NCBI GenBank assembly: GCA_964606415.1
Contig: CAZSGN010000001.1
Coordinates: 1 to 45,532, forward strand
Direction: 5' to 3'
Origin: CAZSGN01 sp964606415
Lineage (GTDB): Bacteria > Bacteroidota > Bacteroidia > Bacteroidales > JBBRXJ01
Length of the DNA: 45,532 bases
Numbering within the stretch: position 1 is the first letter of the stretch; each line of letters starts with the position of its first letter. Below, one piece after another: positions 32,865 through 42,293 of the stretch. The notes beneath the pieces are model-generated. The model was not told the DNA's origin. It saw nothing but the letters and a program-made list of their open reading frames with translations, and did not search any database. Made by a program: the position numbers and the translations under genes.

Positions 32865-35171
32865 TTAATTGTTTTGTATAATTTTTAATTTAGCAAATTT
32901 CAATAATAACTGCTTTTGCCCATGTTCCTTAAAAAAAACAGTCGCTTTTCTATTTGGCATTTTACCTTCAATATTCAACACTTTCCCGCTGCCAAAACGC
33001 TTATGCTTAACATCCATGCCGGATTGTATCTTCTCCGGGTCATCGGGAACAAACTCCTCATCTGAATTCGCAGGAGGTGTCATTTTAGGTTTTACGCCAT
33101 CAAGATATGCTTGTCCTTTATTTTGTTTAGCCCCCATCGCCTGTTTAGCCAACCCACTGGTCATGGTATTCACTTCTTTTTTAACCATACCAACATGCTC
33201 ATCAAAAAGCTCCTCAGGCAAAATAAGGTAATCAGGATCAATATCTTTAATAAAACGACTTGGCGTAACCGATGTTGTATTTCCCCATTTAAACCGCTCA
33301 ATAGCATAAGAAATGGTGATAGATTTTCTGGCCCTCGTGAGTGCAACATAAAATAAACGTCTTTCTTCTTCCAGGTCTTTTTCAGAAAAAGTAGTCATTG
33401 ATGAAGGAAAAAGATTTTCTTCTACACCCACAACATAAATATGATCAAATTCGAGTCCTTTGGCTGAATGGATCGTCATCATCGAGACGCGGTCATCATC
33501 CTCTTCATCATTGTTCTCCTCTCCGGTCAGCAAAGCAACATTCTCCATATAAGCATCCAGTGACAAAATTTGTCCCTCTTCCCGATGATTCTCGGCAAAT
33601 TCACTGATGCTACTCAACAACTCCTGCACATTTTCGTAACGCTGAAGATTCTCAGGATTCTCTTTATAATCCAGTTCTTTAATAATCCCTGTTTGGTTGA
33701 TCACAAAAGAAGCTATTTCATAGACATCGGTATGCTGAGCTTTTTCAGTAAGTACCCGGATCAAATCAACAAACCCCTTTAACTTATTTAAAGTCCCTCC
33801 ATTTAAACCAAGCGGATGCTGATCAGGATGCGTCAATACATCCCAAACAGGCACCATCTTGTCATTTGAATAGTTCATCAATTTATTCAGAGTCGTTGCA
33901 CCTATTCCCCGGGCAGGATAATTGATGATTCTTTTTATTGCTTCTTCATCTTTTTTATTAATAATCAGACGAAAATAAGCAAGAACATCTTTAATTTCTT
34001 TACGCTGATAAAAAGAAAGGCTTCCATAGATCCGATATGGGATTTGTTGATTTCGGAAAACTTCCTCAAAAATTCTTGACTGAGCATTGGTCCGGTATAA
34101 AATGGCATGCTCTTTATATGCTCCGCCACGATCTATTTTATTATTAATCAATGCTGCAACAGTAAACCCCTCCTGATTATCAGTCCTGTTATGCAGGACA
34201 CGAATCTTATCTCCTTTATCATTATCTGAAAAGAGATGTTTCTCTATCTGTTTATCATTCTTTTTAATAACACTATTGGCAGCATTCACAATAACTTTTG
34301 TAGAACGATAATTCTGTTCCAGTTTGTGCATTTTGCATTCAGGATAATCCCGCTTAAAATTCAATATGTTTTCCACCATTGCTCCACGAAAGGAGTAAAT
34401 GCTTTGGGCATCATCACCAACAACGCAAACATTATTAAACTGTGCCGCCAGCTTCTTAACGATCAAGTATTGTGCATAATTGGTATCCTGGTACTCATCC
34501 ACCAAAATATATTTAAAGTATCCCTGATATTTTTCCAAAAGATCCGGATAATCACGGAAAAGGATATTGGTATTCAAAAGCAGATCATCAAAGTCCATGG
34601 CATCTGCCTTTTTACATCGCTGCGCATAAAGCTTATAAATATCAGCTATCCGTGGTCTCTTTGAAGCATTATCGGCAGCAATTAGCTGATTATTCCCATA
34701 ATATGCCTGGGCAGTAATTAAACTGTTTTTCGCGAAAGATATCCGTCCAAAAACCTGGTTCGGTTTATAAGTCTTATCATCAAGGTGTAATTCTTTGATA
34801 ATCGCTTTAATCTGGTTTTTAGAATCGACCGTATCGTAAATCGTGAAATTTTTGGTGTATCCGAGGCACTCAGCTTCACGCCTCAATATCCGGGAAAAAA
34901 CAGAGTGGAAGGTTCCCATCCAGATATCCTTTGCTTTTGCATCACCAACAATAGCAGCAATACGTTCTTTCATCTCTTTAGCTGCTTTGTTTGTAAAAGT
35001 AAGAGCAAGGATTTTAAAAGGTGATACACCTTTATTTAAGAGATGAGCAATACGATAAGTCAGTACACGGGTTTTACCACTTCCGGCTCCTGCGATAACC
35101 ACAGAAGGCCCTTCGGTATCCACAACAGCTTTTTGTTGTGCATCGTTTAGTTGTGTTAAGTATTCAGCCAC
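32865..35171 (-). CDS. pcrA: ATP-dependent DNA helicase, UvrD/PcrA type
   Basis: This superfamily 1A helicase unwinds 3'-5' in repair and replication-conflict handling. The 768-residue protein has all motifs: Walker A AGAGSGKT (27-34), LTFTNKAAKEM, DEYQDT, GDDAQSIYSFRGA, EQNYRS, TIHSAKGLEFDHIYVVG and FYVALTRA. The C-terminal part ends with a Tudor-like PcrA domain (KHKRFGSGKVLNIEGK). It starts about 270 bases from the divergent surface-protein gene. The 266-base gap to DUF4290 suggests a separate unit. Confidence 0.95.
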   Translation of the reverse strand: MAEYLTQLNDAQQKAVVDTEGPSVVIAGAGSGKTRVLTYRIAHLLNKGVSPFKILALTFTNKAAKEMKERIAAIVGDAKAKDIWMGTFHSVFSRILRREAECLGYTKNFTIYDTVDSKNQIKAIIKELHLDDKTYKPNQVFGRISFAKNSLITAQAYYGNNQLIAADNASKRPRIADIYKLYAQRCKKADAMDFDDLLLNTNILFRDYPDLLEKYQGYFKYILVDEYQDTNYAQYLIVKKLAAQFNNVCVVGDDAQSIYSFRGAMVENILNFKRDYPECKMHKLEQNYRSTKVIVNAANSVIKKNDKQIEKHLFSDNDKGDKIRVLHNRTDNQEGFTVAALINNKIDRGGAYKEHAILYRTNAQSRIFEEVFRNQQIPYRIYGSLSFYQRKEIKDVLAYFRLIINKKDEEAIKRIINYPARGIGATTLNKLMNYSNDKMVPVWDVLTHPDQHPLGLNGGTLNKLKGFVDLIRVLTEKAQHTDVYEIASFVINQTGIIKELDYKENPENLQRYENVQELLSSISEFAENHREEGQILSLDAYMENVALLTGEENNDEEDDDRVSMMTIHSAKGLEFDHIYVVGVEENLFPSSMTTFSEKDLEEERRLFYVALTRARKSITISYAIERFKWGNTTSVTPSRFIKDIDPDYLILPEELFDEHVGMVKKEVNTMTSGLAKQAMGAKQNKGQAYLDGVKPKMTPPANSDEEFVPDDPEKIQSGMDVKHKRFGSGKVLNIEGKMPNRKATVFFKEHGQKQLLLKFAKLKIIQNN

Positions 35172-35397
35172 GTTTTTTTGCTTTTTACTTCAAAAATAAT
35201 GATTTGTTAAAGGGAAATGGAATAATCATTAAAAGAGTTTTCAAACATCCCATTAATTAACTGATTTTTAGATATGTTAGGATTCACATAAATTGATTAA
35301 TAAATGTTCAATGAACAATATAGCCCAACCACTATTCATTTTCTTTGCTTAATAAAATAATAGAAGATAAAAATGTTTAAACAACAATAATTTATTA

Positions 35398-35405
35398 TAT
35401 TTTTG
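35398..35405 (+). promoter_or_regulatory. -7 box before the T9SS surface protein
   Basis: TATTTTTG fits TAnnTTTG, 34 bases before the ATG at 35440. The -33 element is not obvious. Confidence 0.4.
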
Positions 35406-35439
35406 CCGTTTATATAGTTGGTTAGAGAAAAGGTTCCTA

Positions 35440-37065
35440 ATGAGATATTTAATTGCACTTCTTTTTTGTTATATGTTGACACCTCATCAGGCTCATTCAC
35501 AAATTTATTCTGTTGAGGCTGATGATGCCATCGCCGCATCCTATTTCATTGACACCACCCTGATAACAGACACTAATTACGCTGATACAGTTTATTTCTT
35601 TAACGATTCTATACATTTTGACAGCCTTACGGCGCCTGGCTACCGGGTCATTACAGACTCCGTCCGGACAAAAGACAGCACATGGTCCTTAAGAGACAAT
35701 AATTATTTTGACAATGATCTTGAAACCATTGTATATTTTTCCATTATCGAGGACACCATATTTTATAACCGTGCCTCCATTATCAAACCAGATTCTATAT
35801 TTATTTTTCATATTCACCCGGATAAAAGCGATACAACAAAAGGGCAGTTAACAGCCCGTCACCCGTTTGATACCAACAATCATAATTTCGAGTGGTTTAA
35901 ATATGATTCTTTAACGGGTGATTTTTCAATTCCCATACAAAATGACACGAATATACGAACATCATCCATTTCGGATCTGGCTTCGGGTGGTTACAAAATA
36001 AACATATCGGGCACACAACCAGACACATCCTTTCATGCATGGGTTTTCAATGATTATCATCATATCTACATAGGTGATGATTTTAAAGATTCCACAGGCA
36101 AGCTATACCCACACCGGCATCCCTGCTCAAAAATAGAGTTGGGCTCAACGAAAGAAGCCAATCAGTTTATATTTTTTGACCATTATGAAGATACATCCAT
36201 TGTTTTAGACAATAAAACCACTTACTCCTGGTTTAAACGTGAAAAAGAGAACCCTTCAAACATTGAACCATTAAAATTTAGTAGCCGTCCCACTGTTATT
36301 CTTCGCGACAACCTGCCTTCCAAAGATCATTATTTTATTGTCAGTGCAAAAGATAATTACGGCAATAAAAGCAGGGACTCGGTGCTATGTGAATCGATCA
36401 TTCCTGAAGCAAAATTTAGTGCCTTTTATAAAGAGAGTAAAGACGATGAAAACAAAGCTTATGAAGAAGCACCTGTAGATGCATTATCATCCGGGAGCTC
36501 ACCCTTGCGAACGATTTTTATTGATGAATCAATCAATGCAGCCCGGACCACTTTTTTCATGGGTGACGATTACCAGGTAAAAAACTTTGAAGAGGATATC
36601 GGATATACCGGACAAGACCCTCATGACTCTTCCCATATTTACCTGATACCTGATAAATATAGTATCGAACTCATTGCTATTAGTAGTGAGAATTGTACAG
36701 ATACTTTGCGCGGGGAAGAAATGATCGAAGTTGTTCCGAGTGAAATACAGGAATTACCTAATGTTTTCTCCCCGAATGGAGATGGGATTAATGATTACTT
36801 CAAAATCAAGAAAGAAAACTTTAACTCCCTTAAATATTTTGAAATCTTAATTTATAATGCCTCAGGCAACCTTGTTTACGAATTCAATGGAGATATTAAC
36901 TCATGGGAAGGCTGGGATGGAAAAATAAGGGAAAGCAACCGAATTGCTCAACCAGGAATCTATTACTACTACATTAAGGCCTCCGGGTGGGAACAACAAC
37001 CAGCCGTCAATTATGACGGAAAGAAATATTCCGGTTTTCTGTACCTGTTTAAAGACAAAAATTAA
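35440..37065 (+). CDS. T9SS type B (gliding-motility C-terminal) surface protein
   Basis: The 541-residue protein has a signal peptide (about 1-21, ending AHSQ) and a long Asp/Thr/Ser-rich body of beta-type sequence. The canonical sorting domain occupies about 440-541: ELPNVFSPNGDGINDYFKI, FEILIYNASGNLVYEF, WEGWDGKI, PGIYYYYIKA and a closing GFLYLFKDKN. I infer export through the outer membrane by the type IX system. There is no adjacent PorP/SprF gene. The body matches no domain I know, so the function is open. Confidence 0.82.
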   Translation: MRYLIALLFCYMLTPHQAHSQIYSVEADDAIAASYFIDTTLITDTNYADTVYFFNDSIHFDSLTAPGYRVITDSVRTKDSTWSLRDNNYFDNDLETIVYFSIIEDTIFYNRASIIKPDSIFIFHIHPDKSDTTKGQLTARHPFDTNNHNFEWFKYDSLTGDFSIPIQNDTNIRTSSISDLASGGYKINISGTQPDTSFHAWVFNDYHHIYIGDDFKDSTGKLYPHRHPCSKIELGSTKEANQFIFFDHYEDTSIVLDNKTTYSWFKREKENPSNIEPLKFSSRPTVILRDNLPSKDHYFIVSAKDNYGNKSRDSVLCESIIPEAKFSAFYKESKDDENKAYEEAPVDALSSGSSPLRTIFIDESINAARTTFFMGDDYQVKNFEEDIGYTGQDPHDSSHIYLIPDKYSIELIAISSENCTDTLRGEEMIEVVPSEIQELPNVFSPNGDGINDYFKIKKENFNSLKYFEILIYNASGNLVYEFNGDINSWEGWDGKIRESNRIAQPGIYYYYIKASGWEQQPAVNYDGKKYSGFLYLFKDKN

Positions 37066-37216
37066 TAGTGTCCTTTGTGCATATGACCAGTAACAAAAAT
37101 ATACCCATGTTACCAATAAGACCATTACTATGCCATGGATTCATTTGCCATTCAAACATAATGACAATAGCCCGTAATAAGGATTTACGGATATATTCCT
37201 AAAACAAACAACAAAA

Positions 37217-38245
37217 GTGACTAAATTTTTAATTATCCGGTTCAGCTCAATTGGGGATATTGTCCTGACAACTCCTGTTATCAGAAATTTAAAAGAGCAA
37301 TTTGCCGGAGCAGAGCTTCACTACTTAACAAAAAAATCTTTTGCCCCACTCCTGGCGGATAATCCCTACATTGATAAAATCCATCTCCTGGACAAATCAC
37401 TTTCTGATATTATTCCACAGCTAAAAAAAGAATCTTTTGATTATATCATTGACTTGCACCATAACCTGCGCTCATTAATCATCAGGCATAAATTAAAAAT
37501 AAAAACATTCAGCTTCAACAAATTAAACTGGCAAAAATGGTTGATGGTTCATTTTAAGATTAATAAATTACCTGAGCAGCATATTGTCAACAGGTACATG
37601 TCCACCCTACATGAATTTCACATTAAAAATGACCAGAAAGGTCTTGATTTCTTTATCCCGGATAATTCACGGTTCGATCCCCGACAACTGCCCCCTCTCT
37701 TTCACCACGGATTCATTTCATTTGTCATTGGAGCCGGACATTTCACCAAACAAATGCCAGACAAAAAAATCACACAACTGATTAACCGCATTAACTTACC
37801 CGTATTACTTCTGGGAGGCCCCGATGATTTTAAAAAAGGAGAAAAGATCAGGATCAACTGTGGATCAAAAACATACAATCTTTGCGGGAAACTTTCTATC
37901 ATGCAATCAGCTTCTGCCGTTCAGCAATCCACCCTTGTTATAGCGCATGATACAGGTCTAATGCACATTGCCTCAGCCTTCAAAAAAGTGATCTTATCCA
38001 TCTGGGGCAACACCATACCGGCTTTTGGTATGTACCCATATTTACCCAATCCATCCTCAAAAATCTATCAAGTTGAAGGCCTGCAATGCCGGCCTTGTTC
38101 AAAAATAGGGTATCAAAAATGTCCTAAAAAACATTTCCGATGTATGCAAGATATTCCAATACATTCAATGGCCGATCATGCCATTCGGATTTTCAACCAG
38201 CATCAATCCCTTCAATCAAACGAAACGAGTAACCTTCTTCCTTAA
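37217..38245 (+). CDS. Glycosyltransferase family 9 protein
   Basis: GT9 enzymes add heptose or related sugars to the LPS core at the inner face of the membrane. The 342 residues show the typical N-terminus FLIIRFSSIGDIVLTTPVIRNLKEQF and the donor-binding block IAHDTGLMHIASAFKKVILSIWG. The start is GTG (37217). The donor sugar cannot be read from sequence, and heptosyltransferase is only the family default. A Cys-rich stretch (CRPCSKIGYQKCPKKHFRC) lies near the end. The last 53 bases overlap the convergent deacetylase gene. Confidence 0.88.
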   Translation: MTKFLIIRFSSIGDIVLTTPVIRNLKEQFAGAELHYLTKKSFAPLLADNPYIDKIHLLDKSLSDIIPQLKKESFDYIIDLHHNLRSLIIRHKLKIKTFSFNKLNWQKWLMVHFKINKLPEQHIVNRYMSTLHEFHIKNDQKGLDFFIPDNSRFDPRQLPPLFHHGFISFVIGAGHFTKQMPDKKITQLINRINLPVLLLGGPDDFKKGEKIRINCGSKTYNLCGKLSIMQSASAVQQSTLVIAHDTGLMHIASAFKKVILSIWGNTIPAFGMYPYLPNPSSKIYQVEGLQCRPCSKIGYQKCPKKHFRCMQDIPIHSMADHAIRIFNQHQSLQSNETSNLLP

Positions 38246-38822
38246 GATAATTAATTGCTTTAGGTAGTGTATGACGTAAGTTCTTTTCTGCTTTTAAAGA
38301 ATCATGAAAAACAATAATAGAACCTGGCTGTGTGAATTTTCTTACATTTTCCATGCATTGCCAGGGTTCAATAGATTGATCAAAATCTCGCGTTAACACA
38401 TCCCACATCACTATTTTAAAATTTTTCTTAATACGAGCAATTTGTGAAGGTTTTATTCTTCCATGCGGAGGCCTGAATAAAGAGGAACCGATTAAATCAT
38501 CAGCTTTTTGAATGTCCTCATAATATCCCTGGTTAGGTGTGGTCCACCCTTTTAGATGATGAAAGGTATGATTCCCCACCTGATGCCCCTCATCAATGAT
38601 CTGCTGATACAGATCCGGCTGTTTTATCACGTTTTCTCCGACACAAAAAAAAGTAGCCTTCACCTTATGTTTATCCAAAACATCCAATATCCAGGGGGTT
38701 AATTCTAAAGTAGGGCCGTCATCAAAGGACAGAACAACCTCTTTTCTGCCATCAACAGGTATTTTCCATATCAATCCAGGGAATAATACAGGTAATATTA
38801 CGGGAGACTCTATTCTTAACAT
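38193..38822 (-). CDS. Polysaccharide deacetylase (CE4 / NodB fold)
   Basis: The enzyme removes acetyl groups from N-acetylated glycans using a bound metal. The 209-residue protein has the CE4 motifs in order: SFDDGP (about 32-37), HTFHH (85-89, metal ligands) and RPPHGR (117-122), with DSLKAEKN near the end. The N-terminus (MLRIESPVILPVLFPGLIWKIP) is short and hydrophobic and not a clear signal peptide. An alternative Met lies 6 codons upstream (38840). It overlaps the GT9 gene tail to tail by 53 bases. Confidence 0.88.
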   Translation of the reverse strand: MLRIESPVILPVLFPGLIWKIPVDGRKEVVLSFDDGPTLELTPWILDVLDKHKVKATFFCVGENVIKQPDLYQQIIDEGHQVGNHTFHHLKGWTTPNQGYYEDIQKADDLIGSSLFRPPHGRIKPSQIARIKKNFKIVMWDVLTRDFDQSIEPWQCMENVRKFTQPGSIIVFHDSLKAEKNLRHTLPKAINYLKEEGYSFRLIEGIDAG

Positions 38823-39162
38823 AATATTTACTTTAAACAAGCTCCTTTACTTTTAAAAGCATTAGCCAGCTCTTTTGTCTCTCTCATTCAAATAATATAA
38901 ACAACCTTCAACAAGCAAAAATACCATTTTAAGATTTGACTCCATCAAAAAAGTGCTGCCAGCTATAAAAAAAAATGTAGATTTGTGTAATAAAAGTGTA
39001 AATTAACGTGCTATACATTTCGCTAAGGGAGCTTCGATACATCATACACTTAACATGTTTAGACCCCCAATAAAGTGATTGGTGTCTTAAATCAAAAATA
39101 AATAAAGAAACAACATACACAATTTATTTTAAAATTATTCATTTAAGTTCTGACGAGCACTT
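38823..39162. other. Divergent intergenic region
   Basis: The 340 bases hold a TAnnTTTG match (TAGATTTG, 38978-38985) on the plus strand, 178 bases before the next gene. Apart from this I see no ORF, RNA gene or repeat. Confidence 0.45.
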
Positions 39163-40245
39163 ATGAAAATCAAAAGAATCAGTTGTCTTATTGCGCTGTC
39201 AACAATGCTCCATGCTTACACCCAGGCATTTGGAGATGATGCGATCATCAATAAACGAGATTCTCTTCCCCATCGCACAGAATCAATATACTTACATATT
39301 CCAGCTAACTTGTTTTTCAAAAACAATGAATACTTTCAACCCCATTACAAAGGATACACACTTACCGGCTCACGCCTGCGCCCTCAATTCCTTTATTCTG
39401 TCAGCTCAAAAACCACCATGGCAGCAGGCATCCATTTATTACATTTCTCAGGAGAGGCATCATTTAACCAAGTACTGCCCCTTTTTCATATCCGCCATGA
39501 ACTGCTGCCAGGCATGAATCTACAAATGGGAACTTTGAAGGGATCATTAAACCATCAACTAATCGAGCCACTTTACAGAAAAGACAGATACTACTTTGAC
39601 GAAACAGAATATGGCGTTCAATTCCTGATTAATAAAAACTGGGTTGAAAGCGATATCTGGATAGACTGGAAAAATTTTATCGAATGGGGCGACACAGAGC
39701 AAGAACATTTTATTTTCGGTACTTCATCAATATTCCATTTATTTAAGATACATGGATTTCAAATATCTCTGCCTCTGCAAACCATTACAGAACATTATGG
39801 CGGACAAATCAATAGCTCCGATAATCCTGTCAAAACAGAAAGCATTATTAGTCCCGGAATCTCATTTCAATTAATGACAAAAGCACAGAAAAAGATTACC
39901 CTTGAAAATCATTTCCCTTTATCAACAGGTGGTCAGATGCCTTTCCGGGGAGGCGGCACCGGGATTCTATCCAAAATACATGTTCATACACCAACTTACA
40001 GTCTTTCTGCCGGCTATTGGAACAGTCATCGATTCCACTCACCACAAGGAGAACCCTTGTATTTTAACACTAGTAATCAGATTAAAGAAATCATAACAGG
40101 AAAAATAGAACTCCACCAACAAACAGGGCCGGTCAGATTTGGATTGCGCGGTCAGGTCTTTCATCACCTTAAAACAGGTAAGACAGATTACAATTATTTG
40201 CTTTTTTTACTTCTTGACGAGCTTTTTTTCCTGGGTTCTGCCTGA
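39163..40245 (+). CDS. Predicted outer-membrane beta-barrel protein, unknown function
   Basis: The 360-residue protein has a signal peptide (about 1-24, ALSTMLHAYTQAFG). The rest is a Gly- and aromatic-rich sequence of alternating polar and hydrophobic residues, typical of a barrel, without lipobox or recognised domain. The last 17 codons overlap the convergent glycosylase gene, and their hydrophobic tail (NYLLFLLLDELFFLGSA) is antisense to that protein's Lys/Ser-rich tail. It may therefore be a read-on after loss of an earlier stop. I do not recognise the family. Confidence 0.6.
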   Translation: MKIKRISCLIALSTMLHAYTQAFGDDAIINKRDSLPHRTESIYLHIPANLFFKNNEYFQPHYKGYTLTGSRLRPQFLYSVSSKTTMAAGIHLLHFSGEASFNQVLPLFHIRHELLPGMNLQMGTLKGSLNHQLIEPLYRKDRYYFDETEYGVQFLINKNWVESDIWIDWKNFIEWGDTEQEHFIFGTSSIFHLFKIHGFQISLPLQTITEHYGGQINSSDNPVKTESIISPGISFQLMTKAQKKITLENHFPLSTGGQMPFRGGGTGILSKIHVHTPTYSLSAGYWNSHRFHSPQGEPLYFNTSNQIKEIITGKIELHQQTGPVRFGLRGQVFHHLKTGKTDYNYLLFLLLDELFFLGSA

Positions 40246-40766
40246 CCATACTGAGCCAGCATATACCTCCACGGTTTATTTTTCCATTGCTCCCCGGCAT
40301 AATCTATTCCCACACGTGGCTTGGTTAAAATTTCCATAGTAGCCGGAATATCTTTCTTCTCAATCCATAACCTGTCAGACTGGGAAATATCTTCTCCATA
40401 AAAAGATTTATCAATAAGCAAATGCCGGGTTAATTTCCCAGGTCCATTAAACTGACCAGCCCCCCTGATCAAAACCGCCTGAGGGATCTCCATCTTTGCA
40501 GTAACAATATTAAACATCCAATACATGCCATAAATTAAATAAACATAAATAAGTCCGCCCTGATGATACATGACTTCATTCCTGGGTGTCCTGCCCTTAG
40601 ATACATGGCATGCCAGGTCTTCCTCACCCCGATATGCTTCAACTTCGTTGATTGTCAATCTAATTTGCTGCCCATCATCAAATTGACGCACCAAATCACA
40701 TCCAAGTAATGCCGGAGCTACATCCAACACATCTTTTTTATAAAAATAATGATCGAGTATGTTCAT
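40194..40766 (-). CDS. mpg: DNA-3-methyladenine glycosylase (AAG/MPG family)
   Basis: It removes alkylated purines and hypoxanthine from DNA to start base-excision repair. The 190-residue protein matches the AAG fold: LLGCDLVR, the catalytic Glu region INEVEAYRG (about 39-47), DLACHVSKGRTPRNEVMYHQGGLIYVYLIYGMYWMFNIV, and VLIRGAG. A C-terminal Lys/Ser-rich tail (RKKSSSRSKKSK) overlaps the neighbouring gene. The family is patchy in bacteria. It has its own upstream region with a copy of the long inverted repeat. Confidence 0.93.
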   Translation of the reverse strand: MNILDHYFYKKDVLDVAPALLGCDLVRQFDDGQQIRLTINEVEAYRGEEDLACHVSKGRTPRNEVMYHQGGLIYVYLIYGMYWMFNIVTAKMEIPQAVLIRGAGQFNGPGKLTRHLLIDKSFYGEDISQSDRLWIEKKDIPATMEILTKPRVGIDYAGEQWKNKPWRYMLAQYGQAEPRKKSSSRSKKSK

Positions 40767-40818
40767 AAGAATTTTTTTTGTTTCCGGATTTCAAAATTAT
40801 GCAAAAAAACGGGCTATG

Positions 40819-40853
40819 AAAATGAGCAACTATATTGCATCAATCAAAAAACG
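40819..40853 (-). repeat. Long-range inverted repeat, copy 2
   Basis: It is the perfect reverse complement of 1-35, 53 bases upstream of the glycosylase start. The match ends on the left at 40819; on the right it may go on beyond what the window edge shows of copy 1. Confidence 0.85.
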
Positions 40854-40895
40854 CAATATTTAAACAATATTTCAACTACATTTACAACAATATTT
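40854..40895. repeat. Three direct CAATATTT repeats
   Basis: CAATATTT occurs at 40854, 40865 and 40888, that is 11 and 23 bases apart, close to one and two helical turns. They directly follow the inverted-repeat copy. Confidence 0.45.
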
Positions 40896-41121
40896 TAACA
40901 ATGTCTTATATCATTTAAATATTCAACCATTGCCTAAGGGTAGAACCAAATTTTTAAAAGTAAGCAGATCACTCCCGGAGACAAGCCGGATAAAAAACGC
41001 TATCGCCTCTGAATCTAATAAATAGTAATAAACCCTGCTTATCAGTATTGAAAATAATTCTATATCCCAATTCATTATCAAATAATTCCATGAAATATTC
41101 TTTTTTTTATTAAAATAATTT

Positions 41122-41129
41122 TATTTTTG
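41122..41129 (+). promoter_or_regulatory. -7 box for the rplM-rpsI operon
   Basis: TATTTTTG fits TAnnTTTG. Transcription would start near 41135, giving a leader of about 50 bases. The -33 element is not clear. Confidence 0.5.
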
Positions 41130-41133
41130 CGTT

Positions 41134-41154
41134 CCATTTTTCATAAGAAAAAGG
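41134..41154 (+). ncRNA. Candidate L13 leader hairpin
   Basis: CC-A-TTTTTC pairs with GAAAAA-GG around an ATAA loop, at the predicted 5' end of the rplM mRNA. A ribosomal leader upstream of L13 genes has been proposed for Bacteroidia; I cannot match the consensus here. Confidence 0.3.
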
Positions 41155-41184
41155 AAGAATTAACTAAATCAAAAAGGGAATCTC

Positions 41185-41640
41185 GTGGATACATTAAGTT
41201 ACAAAACAGTTTCGGCCAACAAGGAGACAGTGAACAAAGAGTGGGTGGTTGTTGATGCAACAAACCAAAAATTAGGCAGGTTCGCCTCTGCCGTCGCAAA
41301 AATATTACGGGGGAAAAACAAAGTTAATTTTACTCCTCATGTAGATTGCGGAGACAATGTCATTGTTTTAAATGCAGATAAGATTGTCCTGACAGGAGCC
41401 AAATGGACAGACAGGGAATACACAACCTATTCAGGTTACCCTGGAGGACAAAAAAAGTATTCACCACAGGATATTTATGAAAAAGATCCTGCCAGACTAA
41501 TTCACATGGCCGTTAAAGGAATGATCCCCAGAAATAAACTGGGAAACAAAATACTTAAAAACCTGCATGTATATACTGGATCAGAACATGGACATGAAGC
41601 TCAGAAACCAAAAACAATTAATATCAACGAAATCAAATAA
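41185..41640 (+). CDS. rplM: Ribosomal protein L13
   Basis: L13 is an early-assembly 50S protein. The 151 residues start with the Bacteroidota form DTLSYKTVSANKETVNKEWVVVDATNQKLGR and have NFTPHVDCGDNVIV and the late MIPRNKLGNKILKNLHVY. The start codon is GTG. It lies 6 bases before rpsI, the universal order. Confidence 0.96.
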   Translation: MDTLSYKTVSANKETVNKEWVVVDATNQKLGRFASAVAKILRGKNKVNFTPHVDCGDNVIVLNADKIVLTGAKWTDREYTTYSGYPGGQKKYSPQDIYEKDPARLIHMAVKGMIPRNKLGNKILKNLHVYTGSEHGHEAQKPKTININEIK

Positions 41641-41646
41641 TAACTT

Positions 41647-42033
41647 ATGGAAATACTAAACGCGTTAGGACGACGCAAAAAAGCTGTAGCACGCGCCTAC
41701 CTTCGCCCCGGCAAAGGAAATATCACTGTTAACAAGAAAGATTACAAGGAATTTTTCCCTGCCATCCAATACCAGGAAATTATCGAACAACCTCTTACTT
41801 TATTGGGCCTGGAAAATAAATATGACATCCATGTTAATGTTGACGGTGGCGGCGTGAATGGTCAGGCTGAGGCCTTGCGTCTGGCTATCTCCAGGGCTCT
41901 GGTCAAAGAAGACCCTGAATACAGGAACACACTAAAGGTGAACAACTGCCTCAGAAGAGATCCACGGCAGGTTGAGCGGAAAAAACCAGGACAACCAAAA
42001 GCAAGGAAGAAATTCCAGTTTAGCAAGCGTTAA
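41647..42033 (+). CDS. rpsI: Ribosomal protein S9
   Basis: S9 reaches the P site with its basic C-terminal tail. The 128 residues show LGRRKKAVARAYLRPGKGNITVN, GGGVNGQAEALRLAISRAL and the closing RKKFQFSKR. It is followed by a terminator, so rplM-rpsI looks like a transcription unit apart from rpsB. Confidence 0.97.
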   Translation: MEILNALGRRKKAVARAYLRPGKGNITVNKKDYKEFFPAIQYQEIIEQPLTLLGLENKYDIHVNVDGGGVNGQAEALRLAISRALVKEDPEYRNTLKVNNCLRRDPRQVERKKPGQPKARKKFQFSKR

Positions 42034-42172
42034 TAACGGCGTTGCAAAGTCATACTCCAATTATACTACGGGGCTCATGATGATATCTTTGCTGCATGAT
42101 CCATTACATGATACTTGTTAGAAAGAATTGGTTCAGATTTAATTTGTCATAAATATTGGTTTTAATCCCGTG

Positions 42173-42199
42173 AAAAGCGATCTCAGTGGATCGTTTTTT
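42173..42199 (+). terminator. Intrinsic terminator after rpsI
   Basis: GCGATC pairs with GATCGT around a 6-base loop, flanked by A's and followed by six T's. It lies about 140 bases after the rpsI stop. Confidence 0.7.
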
Positions 42200-42293
42200 C
42201 AAATATGACAAAATAATGTTTATTATTGCTCAAAAATATAATGAACAAACTTTGATATAAAGCAGTTTAGTATCTAAATCATCAGGATTTCCT

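Larger units (their letters stand above)
40767..41184. other. Intergenic region with repeats and the rplM promoter
   Basis: The 418 bases contain copy 2 of the 35-base inverted repeat (40819-40853), three direct CAATATTT repeats (40854-40895) and the rplM promoter and leader hairpin. No ORF or tRNA fold is visible. Confidence 0.55.

Noticed and set aside
35440..37065. Second cargo of the sigma/anti-sigma locus
   Set aside because: It has the canonical FSPNGDG domain, lies 22 kb away, lacks the TACTTTTAC box and has no PorP/SprF partner next to it.
40854..40895. CRISPR array or replication origin iterons
   Set aside because: Only three 8-base repeats with short unequal spacing and no cas, dnaA or rep gene nearby.
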